Of a stretch of DNA of 59,737 nt, positions 44,510 to 52,666 are shown piece after piece. The notes beneath the pieces are model-generated. The model saw nothing but the letters and a program-made list of their open reading frames with translations. It ran no database searches and was not told the origin of the DNA. Position 1 is the stretch's first letter; each line of letters opens with the position of its first letter. Both the position numbers and the translations under genes were made by a program. The stretch is from NCBI GenBank assembly GCA_009691525.1, contig SICG01000004.1, positions 1 through 59,737 of the forward strand, written 5' to 3'. The stretch comes from Candidatus Latescibacterota bacterium. Its GTDB lineage: Bacteria; Latescibacterota; UBA2968; UBA8231.

Positions 44510-45991
44510 TTATCGCGATTTCTGCAACTTGAGAAATACCTCCCGGTCCTCGGGCCGGGCGCCCAGTAGCAGGACCCCGCCAAAAACCACCGCGCCCACC
44601 AGCACCTGCGCCAGCGGCGGGCCCACCAGGAGGGCCACGCCCCAGCCACTCAGGCCGGCCAGCGCTGACACCAGGGCCACCCGTCCCAGGTGGGCCCAGG
44701 GCAGGAGTTGGCGCACCCCCCAACCCAGATGCGAGGCGATGAGGCCCAGCAGCACCGCCACCTGGGCATAGGTGGCGATGACCGTGGCTAAAGCCGGTCC
44801 CAAGAAAGCCCATGCCGGCCACCCGGTCAAGAGCGCCTTTGACAGCAGTACGCTCAGCACAATGTTGAGGACCAGATCACCAGCGCCCACCCACCAGGCC
44901 CAGCGCGCCTTGCCCATGCCCACCAACAGGGGGTTGTAGATGGCGCAGCGCAAGGGCAGGGCCAGCAGAAAGATCCGCATCACCCAGGCGCTGTTCACGT
45001 AGGCCAATGGCAACAACACGCTGATGAGGGGTCCGGCCAGAAAGAAAAGCAGGAAGAAGGCCGGCAACACCACCAGCGAAAGCCGGCGCACCGCCTCGGA
45101 CCACAACGCGGCGATGTCCGCCCGGCGTCCCTCGCTGTACAGGCGGCTCACCTGGGGGATGAGCACCGTGGTCGCCGAGGCCAGCAACAGACTCACCGGG
45201 ATTTCGATGGCCCCCAGATCGTAAAAGGCAAAGGTCTCGGTGGAAAAAAACCAGAGCACCACCAGGCGGTCCACAGCCCGTGACAAACTGCCCACCACGT
45301 CCCCCAGGGCCACCGGCAGGCAGTAGTGCAGATAGGCCCCCAACCCCTCACCGCTCCAGCCAACTGTCCGCCACCCCACTGCTCTGGACACCAGCCAGGC
45401 GGCGGCAGCCAGGCGCACCCCACCCAGCAGCGAGAACCCCCACAGCACGGTTTGCACCTGCCACGCCCCGACCAGCGCGACCACTGCCAAGCCCAGTTGG
45501 GCCGCCGCCATGCCCATGCCCAACCAGGCCTGCCACTGGGGCCGCCCCGCCGCCACTAGGGCCGGCTCGGCCAGGCCGCCGGCGATCCAAAAGCAGGCAT
45601 AGGGCATAAAGGCACCCAGGTAGAGCTGGAGTTCCTGGGTGAGAGGCCGGGTCTCAAAATCGAGGAGGAAGGACAGGTACGGGCCACCCCAGGTGAGGAG
45701 CAGGCCCAACAGGAGGCCCGAAAGGGCCAGGCACAGGCCGGCCTGCAATACCAGCGCCTGCTGGCCAGCGGTCTTGAGCCTGGGGAAGAAGTAGAGGAAA
45801 CTGGTGGGAAATCCGAGCAGGAAAAAGGGGAAGAGGGTGTTGGCCAGGTACCAGACGGTCCGGTAAATACCCATTTCCGCCGGCGTCCAGTTCCAACTGA
45901 GGAGGGCGGAGACGGCAAAGGTGCTGAGCGCGAGCGCGCCCCGCCCGATCGCCACCAGGCCGATCTGGCGGGTCAGCGCCGGCCCACTCAT
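44510..45991 (-). CDS. oligosaccharide/lipid flippase (Wzx/MurJ-type, MOP superfamily)
   Basis: 493 residues, about 12-14 hydrophobic segments, typical of polysaccharide-biosynthesis transporters that flip undecaprenyl-linked oligosaccharides. LGFPTSFLYFFPRL and IPVSLLLASATTVLIPQVSRLY are family-like. It starts one base after the methyltransferase stop, and the TMTC-like gene follows 4 nt later, so glycan export and transfer are probably linked. Confidence 0.85.
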   Translation of the reverse strand: MSGPALTRQIGLVAIGRGALALSTFAVSALLSWNWTPAEMGIYRTVWYLANTLFPFFLLGFPTSFLYFFPRLKTAGQQALVLQAGLCLALSGLLLGLLLTWGGPYLSFLLDFETRPLTQELQLYLGAFMPYACFWIAGGLAEPALVAAGRPQWQAWLGMGMAAAQLGLAVVALVGAWQVQTVLWGFSLLGGVRLAAAAWLVSRAVGWRTVGWSGEGLGAYLHYCLPVALGDVVGSLSRAVDRLVVLWFFSTETFAFYDLGAIEIPVSLLLASATTVLIPQVSRLYSEGRRADIAALWSEAVRRLSLVVLPAFFLLFFLAGPLISVLLPLAYVNSAWVMRIFLLALPLRCAIYNPLLVGMGKARWAWWVGAGDLVLNIVLSVLLSKALLTGWPAWAFLGPALATVIATYAQVAVLLGLIASHLGWGVRQLLPWAHLGRVALVSALAGLSGWGVALLVGPPLAQVLVGAVVFGGVLLLGARPEDREVFLKLQKSR

Positions 45992-45992
45992 C

Positions 45993-46742
45993 TCAACTGG
46001 TCTTAACGGCCAGCATGCCCAGGAAGGCCGGCCGGCCCACCAGGGCGATGCTCAGGCGGTCCAGACCGCGCCAGGCCCAATAGGGCCAGGTCCGGGTCCA
46101 GCGCGGCAGACCGATTAGTTCCAGCGCCTTATTGTTGACCAGCAGGAAAGCACCGGGTACCAGACCCTGGCCGCGCAGACAGGCAGCCAGCTTGTGCTCG
46201 TCGAAGCTGTGCAGATGGGCGTTGGCCGGGGTCAGGCGGTTGCAATGGATACATAGATGTTCGACGATGGTCTCGCGGTACGGCACGCTGACCAGCAGGC
46301 GGCCACCTGGCCGCAACAGGCGCCCCACCTCGGCAAGGGCCACCTGCAAGTCCTCGAGGTGTTCGGCCACCTCCGAAAGCACCACCGCGTCAAAGCTGCC
46401 CGCGGCAAAGGGCAGGTGGTACACGTCAGCCACCTGGAAATGGCCCACCTTGGGATACCTGGCCCGCGCCCCAGCGACGCCGGAGAACGCGATATCCGCC
46501 GCCCACACTTGGGCCCCTGCCCGCTGGCAGCGGTCGGCCAGCCACCCCGAACCGCACCCCATATCCAACAGCTTTTCTCCGGCACTGAGCCGAAGCAGAC
46601 GCACCAGGGCCTCGAAACGCCGCTCTTCAGAGGCGCGGCGGGTCGGTGGCAGGGCCTGGGGATCGACGATGGCCTCTGCATCGACCCGGTAGTGGTGCCG
46701 GTAGTCCTGAAGCCGACGGCTTTCCGCCGCGCTGTGGCTCAT
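45993..46742 (-). CDS. class I SAM-dependent methyltransferase
   Basis: 249 residues. SAM motif I LLDMGCGSGWLADRC near 58-72, acidic residue of motif II in VWAADIAF, motif post-I VLSEVAEHLEDL, and LLRPGGRLLVSVPY. Resembles UbiE/COQ5-fold enzymes that modify sugars or lipids in glycan clusters. First gene of the flippase / TMTC-like / SDR operon. Confidence 0.88.
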   Translation of the reverse strand: MSHSAAESRRLQDYRHHYRVDAEAIVDPQALPPTRRASEERRFEALVRLLRLSAGEKLLDMGCGSGWLADRCQRAGAQVWAADIAFSGVAGARARYPKVGHFQVADVYHLPFAAGSFDAVVLSEVAEHLEDLQVALAEVGRLLRPGGRLLVSVPYRETIVEHLCIHCNRLTPANAHLHSFDEHKLAACLRGQGLVPGAFLLVNNKALELIGLPRWTRTWPYWAWRGLDRLSIALVGRPAFLGMLAVKTS

Positions 46743-46805
46743 CGCCGGGCTTCAGCTCCCTTGACAGGCACCGGTCTCAGTCGCACTTTCCTCATCTGTT
46801 CAGCC

Positions 46806-46845
46806 AAAAAAAAACCTGCCCGCACCACTAAGGGCAAGCAGGAAA
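46806..46845 (-). terminator. rho-independent terminator of the coiled-coil gene
   Basis: On the minus strand CCTGC-TT-GCCC pairs with GGGCAGG across a 10-nt loop (a small bulge in the left arm), followed by a run of at least eight T. It lies about 20 nt after the stop of the gene at 46867. Confidence 0.7.
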
Positions 46846-46866
46846 AGCACCTACTGGGAGCGTCGC

Positions 46867-47178
46867 TCAAGCGTTGCCCTCGACCGACTGCATCACCTGT
46901 AGGCGCTCATTGGTCGAATTATTGCCCGAATTCGTCGGCTCCTTGAGCAAGCTCTCGAGGATGCGCACCGCGTCTCTCAGGTGGTTCAGACGCGCCTCCA
47001 ATGCTTCTTCTTTGGTCTTGATGGTCTCGTACTCGCCCTCGGCGTCTTCCAACTTGCCGCGCAATTCGATGATACGCGGCTTCATGTTTCCGAGTCTGTC
47101 CTTCAAATCCTTGATGCGCAACGAGGTCACCAGTTTGGTGCCCGGAACGCACATCATCGAAATGATAGCCCAGATCAT
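46867..47178 (-). CDS. small coiled-coil protein, possibly membrane-anchored
   Basis: 103 residues, not recognised. The N-terminus IWAIISMMCVPGTKL is hydrophobic enough for a weak anchor. Residues 22-85 (RIKDLKDRLGNMKPRIIELR and KLEDAEGEYETIKTKEEALE onward) have heptad-like spacing of hydrophobics and many E/K, predicting a long coiled coil. The tail is Asn/Ser-rich. Monocistronic: strong promoter at 47249-47276, leader with hairpins, AGGTAA ribosome site and a terminator. A stress or envelope role is a guess only. Confidence 0.65.
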   Translation of the reverse strand: MIWAIISMMCVPGTKLVTSLRIKDLKDRLGNMKPRIIELRGKLEDAEGEYETIKTKEEALEARLNHLRDAVRILESLLKEPTNSGNNSTNERLQVMQSVEGNA

Positions 47179-47248
47179 AGCTTACCTGACGGATGCCCAA
47201 GGAGGTGCAGGGAGTGAGACAAAGGAGCGGCATCCTTTCGCCGCTAAA

Positions 47249-47276
47249 GATATACTAATTTTGGGATTATTGTCAA
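47249..47276 (-). promoter_or_regulatory. sigma-70 promoter of the coiled-coil gene, with structured leader
   Basis: Minus strand: consensus TTGACA (47276-47271), 16-nt spacer, TATATC (47254-47249). Just downstream the leader contains two overlapping inverted repeats, AAAGGA-N6-TCCTTT (47221-47238) and AGCGGC-N8-GCCGCT (47226-47245), that cannot form together. Confidence 0.65.
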
Positions 47277-47322
47277 ACAACTTCCAGGGTCTCCGTACCC
47301 TGCTCAGCGAAAGGAGTTCCCC

Positions 47323-48285
47323 ATGCCCGTCCGGCTAGGATTTATCGGCACCGGCGGTATCGCCGGCCACCATCTGCGCACCCTCACCCAGCTCAGCGAC
47401 GCCCAACTGGTAGCCTTCTGCGATGTGGTGCTGAGCAAGGCTCAAAGCGCTGCGTCCACCTATGGGGGCAAAGCCTACGACAACTATGTGCAGATGTTCG
47501 ACAGCGAAAAGCTCGACGCCGTGTACATCTGCATGCCGCCTTTCGCCCACGGCGACCAGGAACTGGAGGCGGTGAAACGGGGCCTGCCCATCTTTGTGGA
47601 AAAACCAGTGGCCACCGCCGCCATCAAGGCCGATGAGATCCTGGCAGCCATCCAAAAGAAGGGTCTGATCTCGGCCGTGGGCTACCACTGGCGCTACATG
47701 GACCTGACTGCCAAAGCCAGGGAACGCCTGGCCGGTCAGGAGGTGGGTTATGCCCTGGGCAGTTGGACCGGTGGCATGCCCGGGGTATCCTGGTGGCGGG
47801 TGCTGGACCAGAGCGGCGGCCAGATCGTCGAGCAAACTACCCACATCTTCGATCTGGTCCGCTATCTGATGGGCGAGGTGAAGAGCGTACACGCGGCAGC
47901 GAGAACCGGCCTGCTGAAAGACGTGGAGAACTACAGCGTGCACGACGCTTCGATCACCAACCTGACCTTCGCCAGCGGCGCCATCGCCAGCATTACCTCG
48001 GCCTGTATGCTGAACACCGGTGGCAGTGTGGGCCTCGACCTGTACCTCAAGGACCAGGTGCTGCGCCTCGACCACCGCACCCTGAGCGTCGAAAAGACCT
48101 CGGGCAAGGAGATTTTCAATCTGGGCAACAACCCCACCCTCGACGAGGATGCCGCTTTCTTGAAAGCGGTGCAGAGTGGTGATCCGTCCGGCATCCGCTG
48201 CCCGTACGCCGAAGCCGTCAAGACCCTCAAACTCACCCTGGCCGCGACCCAGTCGGCCATCGAGCACCGGGTCATCGAACTGTAA
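47323..48285 (+). CDS. Gfo/Idh/MocA family oxidoreductase
   Basis: 320 residues, shorter than its four paralogues in the window. GFIGTGGIAGHHLRTL Rossmann turn at 6-21, VEKPVATAAIKADE near 92, WRYMDL, and GGQIVEQTTHIFDLVRYLMG, the classic active-site helix with His near 175. Oxidises a sugar or cyclitol with NAD(P). AAAGGAG ribosome site. Monocistronic, closed by a terminator shared with the convergent Rieske-FAD gene. Confidence 0.9.
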   Translation: MPVRLGFIGTGGIAGHHLRTLTQLSDAQLVAFCDVVLSKAQSAASTYGGKAYDNYVQMFDSEKLDAVYICMPPFAHGDQELEAVKRGLPIFVEKPVATAAIKADEILAAIQKKGLISAVGYHWRYMDLTAKARERLAGQEVGYALGSWTGGMPGVSWWRVLDQSGGQIVEQTTHIFDLVRYLMGEVKSVHAAARTGLLKDVENYSVHDASITNLTFASGAIASITSACMLNTGGSVGLDLYLKDQVLRLDHRTLSVEKTSGKEIFNLGNNPTLDEDAAFLKAVQSGDPSGIRCPYAEAVKTLKLTLAATQSAIEHRVIEL

Positions 48286-48289
48286 AACC

Positions 48290-48325
48290 AAGGGGCCTGG
48301 CACTCTAAGAGTGTCAGGCCCCTTT
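48290..48325 (+). terminator. bidirectional rho-independent terminator
   Basis: 15-bp stem (48290-48304 with 48310-48324, one G-U pair), flanked by TTTAATT on one side and AAAACC (TTTT on the other strand) on the other. Lies between convergent genes. Confidence 0.9.
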
Positions 48326-48341
48326 AATTGATGTAGCTGGA

Positions 48342-49931
48342 TCAGGCCCGCAACTGCGCCTCCCAATCCACGCCGGCCTTCAGCGCCGCCAGCGCCGGCA
48401 TCTTGCGCAGACGCAGGCATTCCTCGATGGCGCACAGGGCCTTGTCGCGGCCAGCCCCGGCCACGGCCCGCACCTGACCGCCTTTCACATAATAGGCAAG
48501 GAAATTTTTCTGGCCCAGATCGCCGTCCACCACCACCTCGTCCCAACTGCTGGCATGGCCCACGTAGCGCAGATTCTGGTTGAACTGCCGGGTCCAGAAG
48601 AAGGGCACCTGGGTAAAGGGGGTTACATGGCCGGCCATGTTGCGGGCCGCCACCCGGCCCTGCTGGCCGGCCACCCGCCAGTGCTCGATGCGGATGCGTT
48701 CGCCTGAGATTGGATCGGGAAAAGCGGCGATGTCGCCGGCTGCATAGAGACTCCCATCGCTGCCCTCCACCCTCATGAAGGCGTCCACCGAGACACTGCC
48801 GTCGGGGTTTTTTGCCACCCCCTCCAGATAGTCGGTGACCGGCTTCACGCCAGCTCCCACCACCACCAGGTCGGCCTCCAACTCGACGCCACCCTTGAGC
48901 ACCACCTTCTCCACTTTGCCATTGCCGGCCAGATGGTCCACCTGGGCATTGAAGTGAAAGACCACGCCGCTCTCTTCGGCTATGGTTTTGAACAACCCGC
49001 CTACCTCCTTGCCCAGCACCCGCTCGAAGGGCACCTGTTCCATCGCCACCACTTGCACCTGGACATTGCGGCTGCGCAGGGCGGCGGCGCATTCCATGCC
49101 GATGAAACTGCTGCCCACCACCACGGCCTTGGTGCCGGCCTGGGCGGCAGTGGCGATGCGGTCGGCATCCAGGGACGTGCGCAGGGTCATCACCCCTTCT
49201 AACTCAGCGCCGGGCACGGGCAACTGTCTGGGGGTTGCCCCTGTAGCCAAGAGCAGTGCTTCGTAGCCCAGGGAGCTGCCGTCGGCGAAGACGAGCTGTC
49301 GCTTGCCCGCATCCACTCGGGTCACCCGCTTGTCCTTCAGCACCTCGATGCCGTGTTGGGCGTAGAAGGCCTCAGACCGGGAGGGCCGCACGCCGCTCTG
49401 TTTTTCCCGCTCTGCCAGATAGCCTTTGCTCATAGTAGTGCGGTCATAGGGCAGAAAGGACTCAGCGCCGATCAGCACCACCTGGCCTTTGAAATCCTCC
49501 TGCCGCAACATCTCGGCAGCCGCCGCGCCCGCCGCACCTCCTCCCAGGATGGCAAAGACCCGCTGGTCAGCCGGATCTGGTTTGGCCATGCCGGGCACCC
49601 GCTGCTTGGCGGCCTCTTCTGGCACCGCGACAATGACCTGCCCGTTCTCGACCTTCACCTCAAAGCAGGGCAGCGCATCCAGGCCGGGCGGCTCTTCCTG
49701 GTCGCCGCTGACCACCGAAAAACAGGCGTGATGCCAGGGACAGACCACCCGCGTGCCGCTCAACACCCCCGTAGCCAGGGGGGCACCGTAGTGGGTGCAG
49801 TACGCGCCCACCGCGTGGTACTGACCATCGACCCGGGTCAGCAACACGTCAGTGCCCTCTACCGACACCTGTTTCATCTGGCCGTCTTTCAGTTCATCGG
49901 CCAGGGCGACGACCGCCTGTTTTTTGCTCAT
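48342..49931 (-). CDS. Rieske-FAD/NAD pyridine nucleotide-disulphide oxidoreductase (AIFM3-like)
   Basis: 529 residues from ATG 49931 with AAGGAGG upstream. Residues 1-105 are a Rieske domain: C45-x-H47 (YCTHYGAP) and C64, H67 (VCPWHHAC), no disulphide cysteines, so ferredoxin-like potential. A flavoprotein follows: FAD GGGAAGAAAAEML near 130, NAD VVVGSSFIGMECAAAL near 275, and SLYAAGDIAAFPDP near 395. It transfers electrons from NAD(P)H through FAD to the Rieske centre or an oxygenase partner. The nearby PhyH oxygenases do not need such a reductase, so the partner is unknown. Confidence 0.92.
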   Translation of the reverse strand: MSKKQAVVALADELKDGQMKQVSVEGTDVLLTRVDGQYHAVGAYCTHYGAPLATGVLSGTRVVCPWHHACFSVVSGDQEEPPGLDALPCFEVKVENGQVIVAVPEEAAKQRVPGMAKPDPADQRVFAILGGGAAGAAAAEMLRQEDFKGQVVLIGAESFLPYDRTTMSKGYLAEREKQSGVRPSRSEAFYAQHGIEVLKDKRVTRVDAGKRQLVFADGSSLGYEALLLATGATPRQLPVPGAELEGVMTLRTSLDADRIATAAQAGTKAVVVGSSFIGMECAAALRSRNVQVQVVAMEQVPFERVLGKEVGGLFKTIAEESGVVFHFNAQVDHLAGNGKVEKVVLKGGVELEADLVVVGAGVKPVTDYLEGVAKNPDGSVSVDAFMRVEGSDGSLYAAGDIAAFPDPISGERIRIEHWRVAGQQGRVAARNMAGHVTPFTQVPFFWTRQFNQNLRYVGHASSWDEVVVDGDLGQKNFLAYYVKGGQVRAVAGAGRDKALCAIEECLRLRKMPALAALKAGVDWEAQLRA

Positions 49932-50045
49932 AAGTTCCTCCTTGGGGGTTCGCAGATACACTCTCAGCGGCCATAAGATAGCCGCGCTGCCGAGCCAGTG
50001 TCAACCAGTTGCGGCCCCCTGTTCCACCCCTTAGTTTCTCCTCCC

Positions 50046-50927
50046 ATGACCCGCTTCCAGAAACTGGCCCTGGCCACGGCGATCACCACCTTGGTGCTGA
50101 TCGGCATCGGCGGTTTTGTGCGCGCTGCCGGCGCCGGCCTGGGCTGCCCAGACTGGCCCCAATGTTTTGACCGCTGGATTCCGCCCACTGACCTGAGCCA
50201 ACTCCCGCCCCATATCGACCCGGCTCTTTTCAACTTCGAAAAAGCCTGGATCGAGTACCTCAACCGGCTTCTCGGCGTTTTCACCGGTTTCCTCATTCTG
50301 GGCACCGCGTGGGTCGCCTGGCGGGACCACCGCCACCAACCCGCCATCCTCAGGCCCTCGCTGCTTGCCCTTTTCCTGGTGATCCTGCAGGGCTGGCTGG
50401 GCGGACTGGTGGTCCGCTACCACCTGGATCCCCGTTTTGTCACCGTGCATCTGGTGCTGGCCCTGCTGCTGCTGGGGGTGCTGATCCTGGCCCTGCTCAA
50501 CAGTCGCGCGGCCCCGGCCCGCCGCATCCCCTCCCCCCTGGCCCTCTGGGCCTGGGCCCTGATCTGCCTGACCTCGGTGCAGGTCATGGTCGGGGCCCTA
50601 GTGCGCGGCAGTATCGACCTGAGTGCCAAGGCCAACCCAGGGATGCCCCGCGGCCAGCTACTAGAGCAAATCGGCTGGCTGGACCCCCTCCACCGCAACC
50701 TTGCCCTCGCGGTGCTGCTGGCCTGCGCCCTATTGGTCTGGAAGGGCCGGCCCCTTTTCCCCCGCCTGACCTGGCTGCCCCTGGGACTGGCCCTGGGCCA
50801 AGTGCTGGCCGGCCTGGGCCTGGCTTACCTGCCCTTGCCGCCGCCGCTGCAGGTGATCCACATCTTCCTGGGCAGCTCGCTTTTTACCAGCCTCTTGGTG
50901 CTGGCCCTACTGCCGGCAAAGACCTGA
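50046..50927 (+). CDS. ctaA: COX15/CtaA family heme A synthase-like protein
   Basis: 293 residues from ATG 50046, about eight membrane helices in two four-helix halves. GLGCPDWPQCF after the first helix is the family hallmark. Heme-ligand histidines are seen in VTVHLVLALL, DPLHRNLAL and VIHIFLGSS, but the first expected His is Asn (WIEYLNRLLG), as in Bacteroidetes-type members. It would convert heme O to heme A for an aa3-type oxidase. No ctaB or cox genes are in the window. The symbol is by family. Confidence 0.85.
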   Translation: MTRFQKLALATAITTLVLIGIGGFVRAAGAGLGCPDWPQCFDRWIPPTDLSQLPPHIDPALFNFEKAWIEYLNRLLGVFTGFLILGTAWVAWRDHRHQPAILRPSLLALFLVILQGWLGGLVVRYHLDPRFVTVHLVLALLLLGVLILALLNSRAAPARRIPSPLALWAWALICLTSVQVMVGALVRGSIDLSAKANPGMPRGQLLEQIGWLDPLHRNLALAVLLACALLVWKGRPLFPRLTWLPLGLALGQVLAGLGLAYLPLPPPLQVIHIFLGSSLFTSLLVLALLPAKT

Positions 50928-51001
50928 ATACCCTTAGCAGTTGTCTATCCTTTTATATATATTTGGTCGATCCGCAACCACCCCCCTGCGACCAAAGGCC
51001 A

Positions 51002-52666
51002 ATGCCCACACCCACCGACCAGGAATTAACCGAGCGCTGGCGAGCCGAGCCAGCCCCTCTCCTGCCCTTGTTGCACGCCTTTCACGACCGGGACGGATAC
51101 CTTTCCGAAGCCGCACTCGGCGTCCTTGCCGCCGCCCTTGATATTCCCCTGGCCGAGCTGTACGGCACCACTACCTTCTACCACCATCTCTCCCGCACCC
51201 CGGGTGGCCGCACCGCGCCCCGGGTCTGCACCGGTCCCATCTGCAGCCTGCGGGGAAGCCAGATGCTGCTGGACCAACTCCAGGGGGCGGTGCCCATGCC
51301 CTGCGCTGGCCGCTGCGACGATCCCATTCCCGTGCTGATGGCAGACCAGGTGCTCATTGGCCAGGCCCTCAATTCAGCACCCTCTCCCCTGCCCCCGCCC
51401 AATCCGGGCGGGATCGAGGAGTGTGTCTTTGCCCAGATACGCGAGCCGGGCCGCGCCACCCTTGAGGGCTACACCCGCACCGGCGGGTACCAGGGTTTCC
51501 GGAAGGCCCTGGAGCTTGCCCCGACCGATCTGGTGCAACTGCTCATCGACAGCAAGTTGGCCGGCCGTGGCGGGGCGGGTTTCCCCACTGGAATGAAATG
51601 GAAGGCCGTGGCCGAAGCTGCCGGCGCTCCCAAGACCATTGTCTGCAACGCCGACGAAGGCGAACCGGGCTGCTTCAAGGACCGGGCGGTGCTCGACTAC
51701 GACCCCCATGCGGTGATCGAGGGCATGCTCATCGCCGCCCACGCCACGGGTGCGACGCGGGGCTTCATCTACCTGCGCTACGAGTACCCGGAGACTTTCC
51801 TGATCCTGGAACGGGCACTAGACGAAGCTCGGCAGGCAGGTCTGCTGGGGGCGCATATTCTGGGCCAGCCCCTCTCCTTCGACCTCTATCTGCGGCGGGG
51901 CGCCGGTGCGTACATCTGCGGCGAAGAAGGGGCCCTGCTCAACAGCCTGGAGGGCAAACGCCCCTTTCCGCGCAACCGGCCGCCCTTCCCCGTGACCCAC
52001 GGCTTTGAGGATTTGCCCACCGCGGTCAACAATGTCGAGACCCTGGTTTCGGTGCCCCAAATTCTGAGAAAGGGAGCCGAGTGGTATAAGGGTCTGGGCC
52101 TCAATGGGCAGGCCGGCACCAAACTGATCAGCCTTTCGGGCGATATCCAGCGGCCCGGCAATTACGAGATTCCCCTGGGCCTGCCGCTCAAGACCCTGCT
52201 GCACGAATGGGCAGGAGGCCCGCTGCCCGGCCGCTCCATCCAGGCCTTGACCATGGCCGGTCTTTCAGGTGGCTTCCTGGCCGGCGCAGATCTGGAGACC
52301 ACCCTCGACGAGCCGGGCATCCGCAGCAAGGGTTCCTTTCTCGGGGCCGGGGGCATTATGGTCTTCGACGACCGCCGCGACATGGTGGCCGCTGCCCACA
52401 GCGCCATGGCCTTCTTCGCTGAGGAATCTTGTGGGAAATGTTTCCCCTGCCGCATCGGCACCCAGCGCCTGAGCGAGCGCCTAGCGGGCACCGCCGGTCC
52501 ACAGGAGTTGCAGGCCTGGATCACTGAGGTGAGCGACCTGGGACGCACCATGAAGGCCCTCAGCGCCTGCGGCCTGGGCATGGCCGCCCCCCATATCACC
52601 GAGAGTTTGCTAAGGCTTTTCCCAGATCAAGTGGCACGGCACGTGCAGAAAGGTACGCCATCATGA
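51002..52666 (+). CDS. NAD-linked formate dehydrogenase, fused NuoE-NuoF-type subunit
   Basis: 554 residues from ATG 51002. Residues 1-130 are NuoE/FdsG-like, with 2Fe-2S cysteines in CTGPIC (C-x4-C) and CAGRC (C-x3-C). Residues 150-545 are NuoF/FdsB-like: GRGGAGFPTGMKW (FMN/NAD site), CNADEGEPGCFKDR, GAGAYICGEEGALLNSLEG, and the 4Fe-4S ligands ESCGKCFPCRIGT plus SACGLG. It passes electrons from the catalytic subunit to NAD+. Usually these are two genes; here they are one. It overlaps the catalytic subunit gene by 4 nt (ATGA). An A/T-rich stretch at 50936-50970 is the likely promoter. Confidence 0.9.
   Translation: MPTPTDQELTERWRAEPAPLLPLLHAFHDRDGYLSEAALGVLAAALDIPLAELYGTTTFYHHLSRTPGGRTAPRVCTGPICSLRGSQMLLDQLQGAVPMPCAGRCDDPIPVLMADQVLIGQALNSAPSPLPPPNPGGIEECVFAQIREPGRATLEGYTRTGGYQGFRKALELAPTDLVQLLIDSKLAGRGGAGFPTGMKWKAVAEAAGAPKTIVCNADEGEPGCFKDRAVLDYDPHAVIEGMLIAAHATGATRGFIYLRYEYPETFLILERALDEARQAGLLGAHILGQPLSFDLYLRRGAGAYICGEEGALLNSLEGKRPFPRNRPPFPVTHGFEDLPTAVNNVETLVSVPQILRKGAEWYKGLGLNGQAGTKLISLSGDIQRPGNYEIPLGLPLKTLLHEWAGGPLPGRSIQALTMAGLSGGFLAGADLETTLDEPGIRSKGSFLGAGGIMVFDDRRDMVAAAHSAMAFFAEESCGKCFPCRIGTQRLSERLAGTAGPQELQAWITEVSDLGRTMKALSACGLGMAAPHITESLLRLFPDQVARHVQKGTPS

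Noticed and set aside
50936..50970. Strong promoter before the FDH operon
   Set aside because: The A/T-rich stretch contains TATATA but no -35 at a proper distance; too ambiguous to call as a separate feature.
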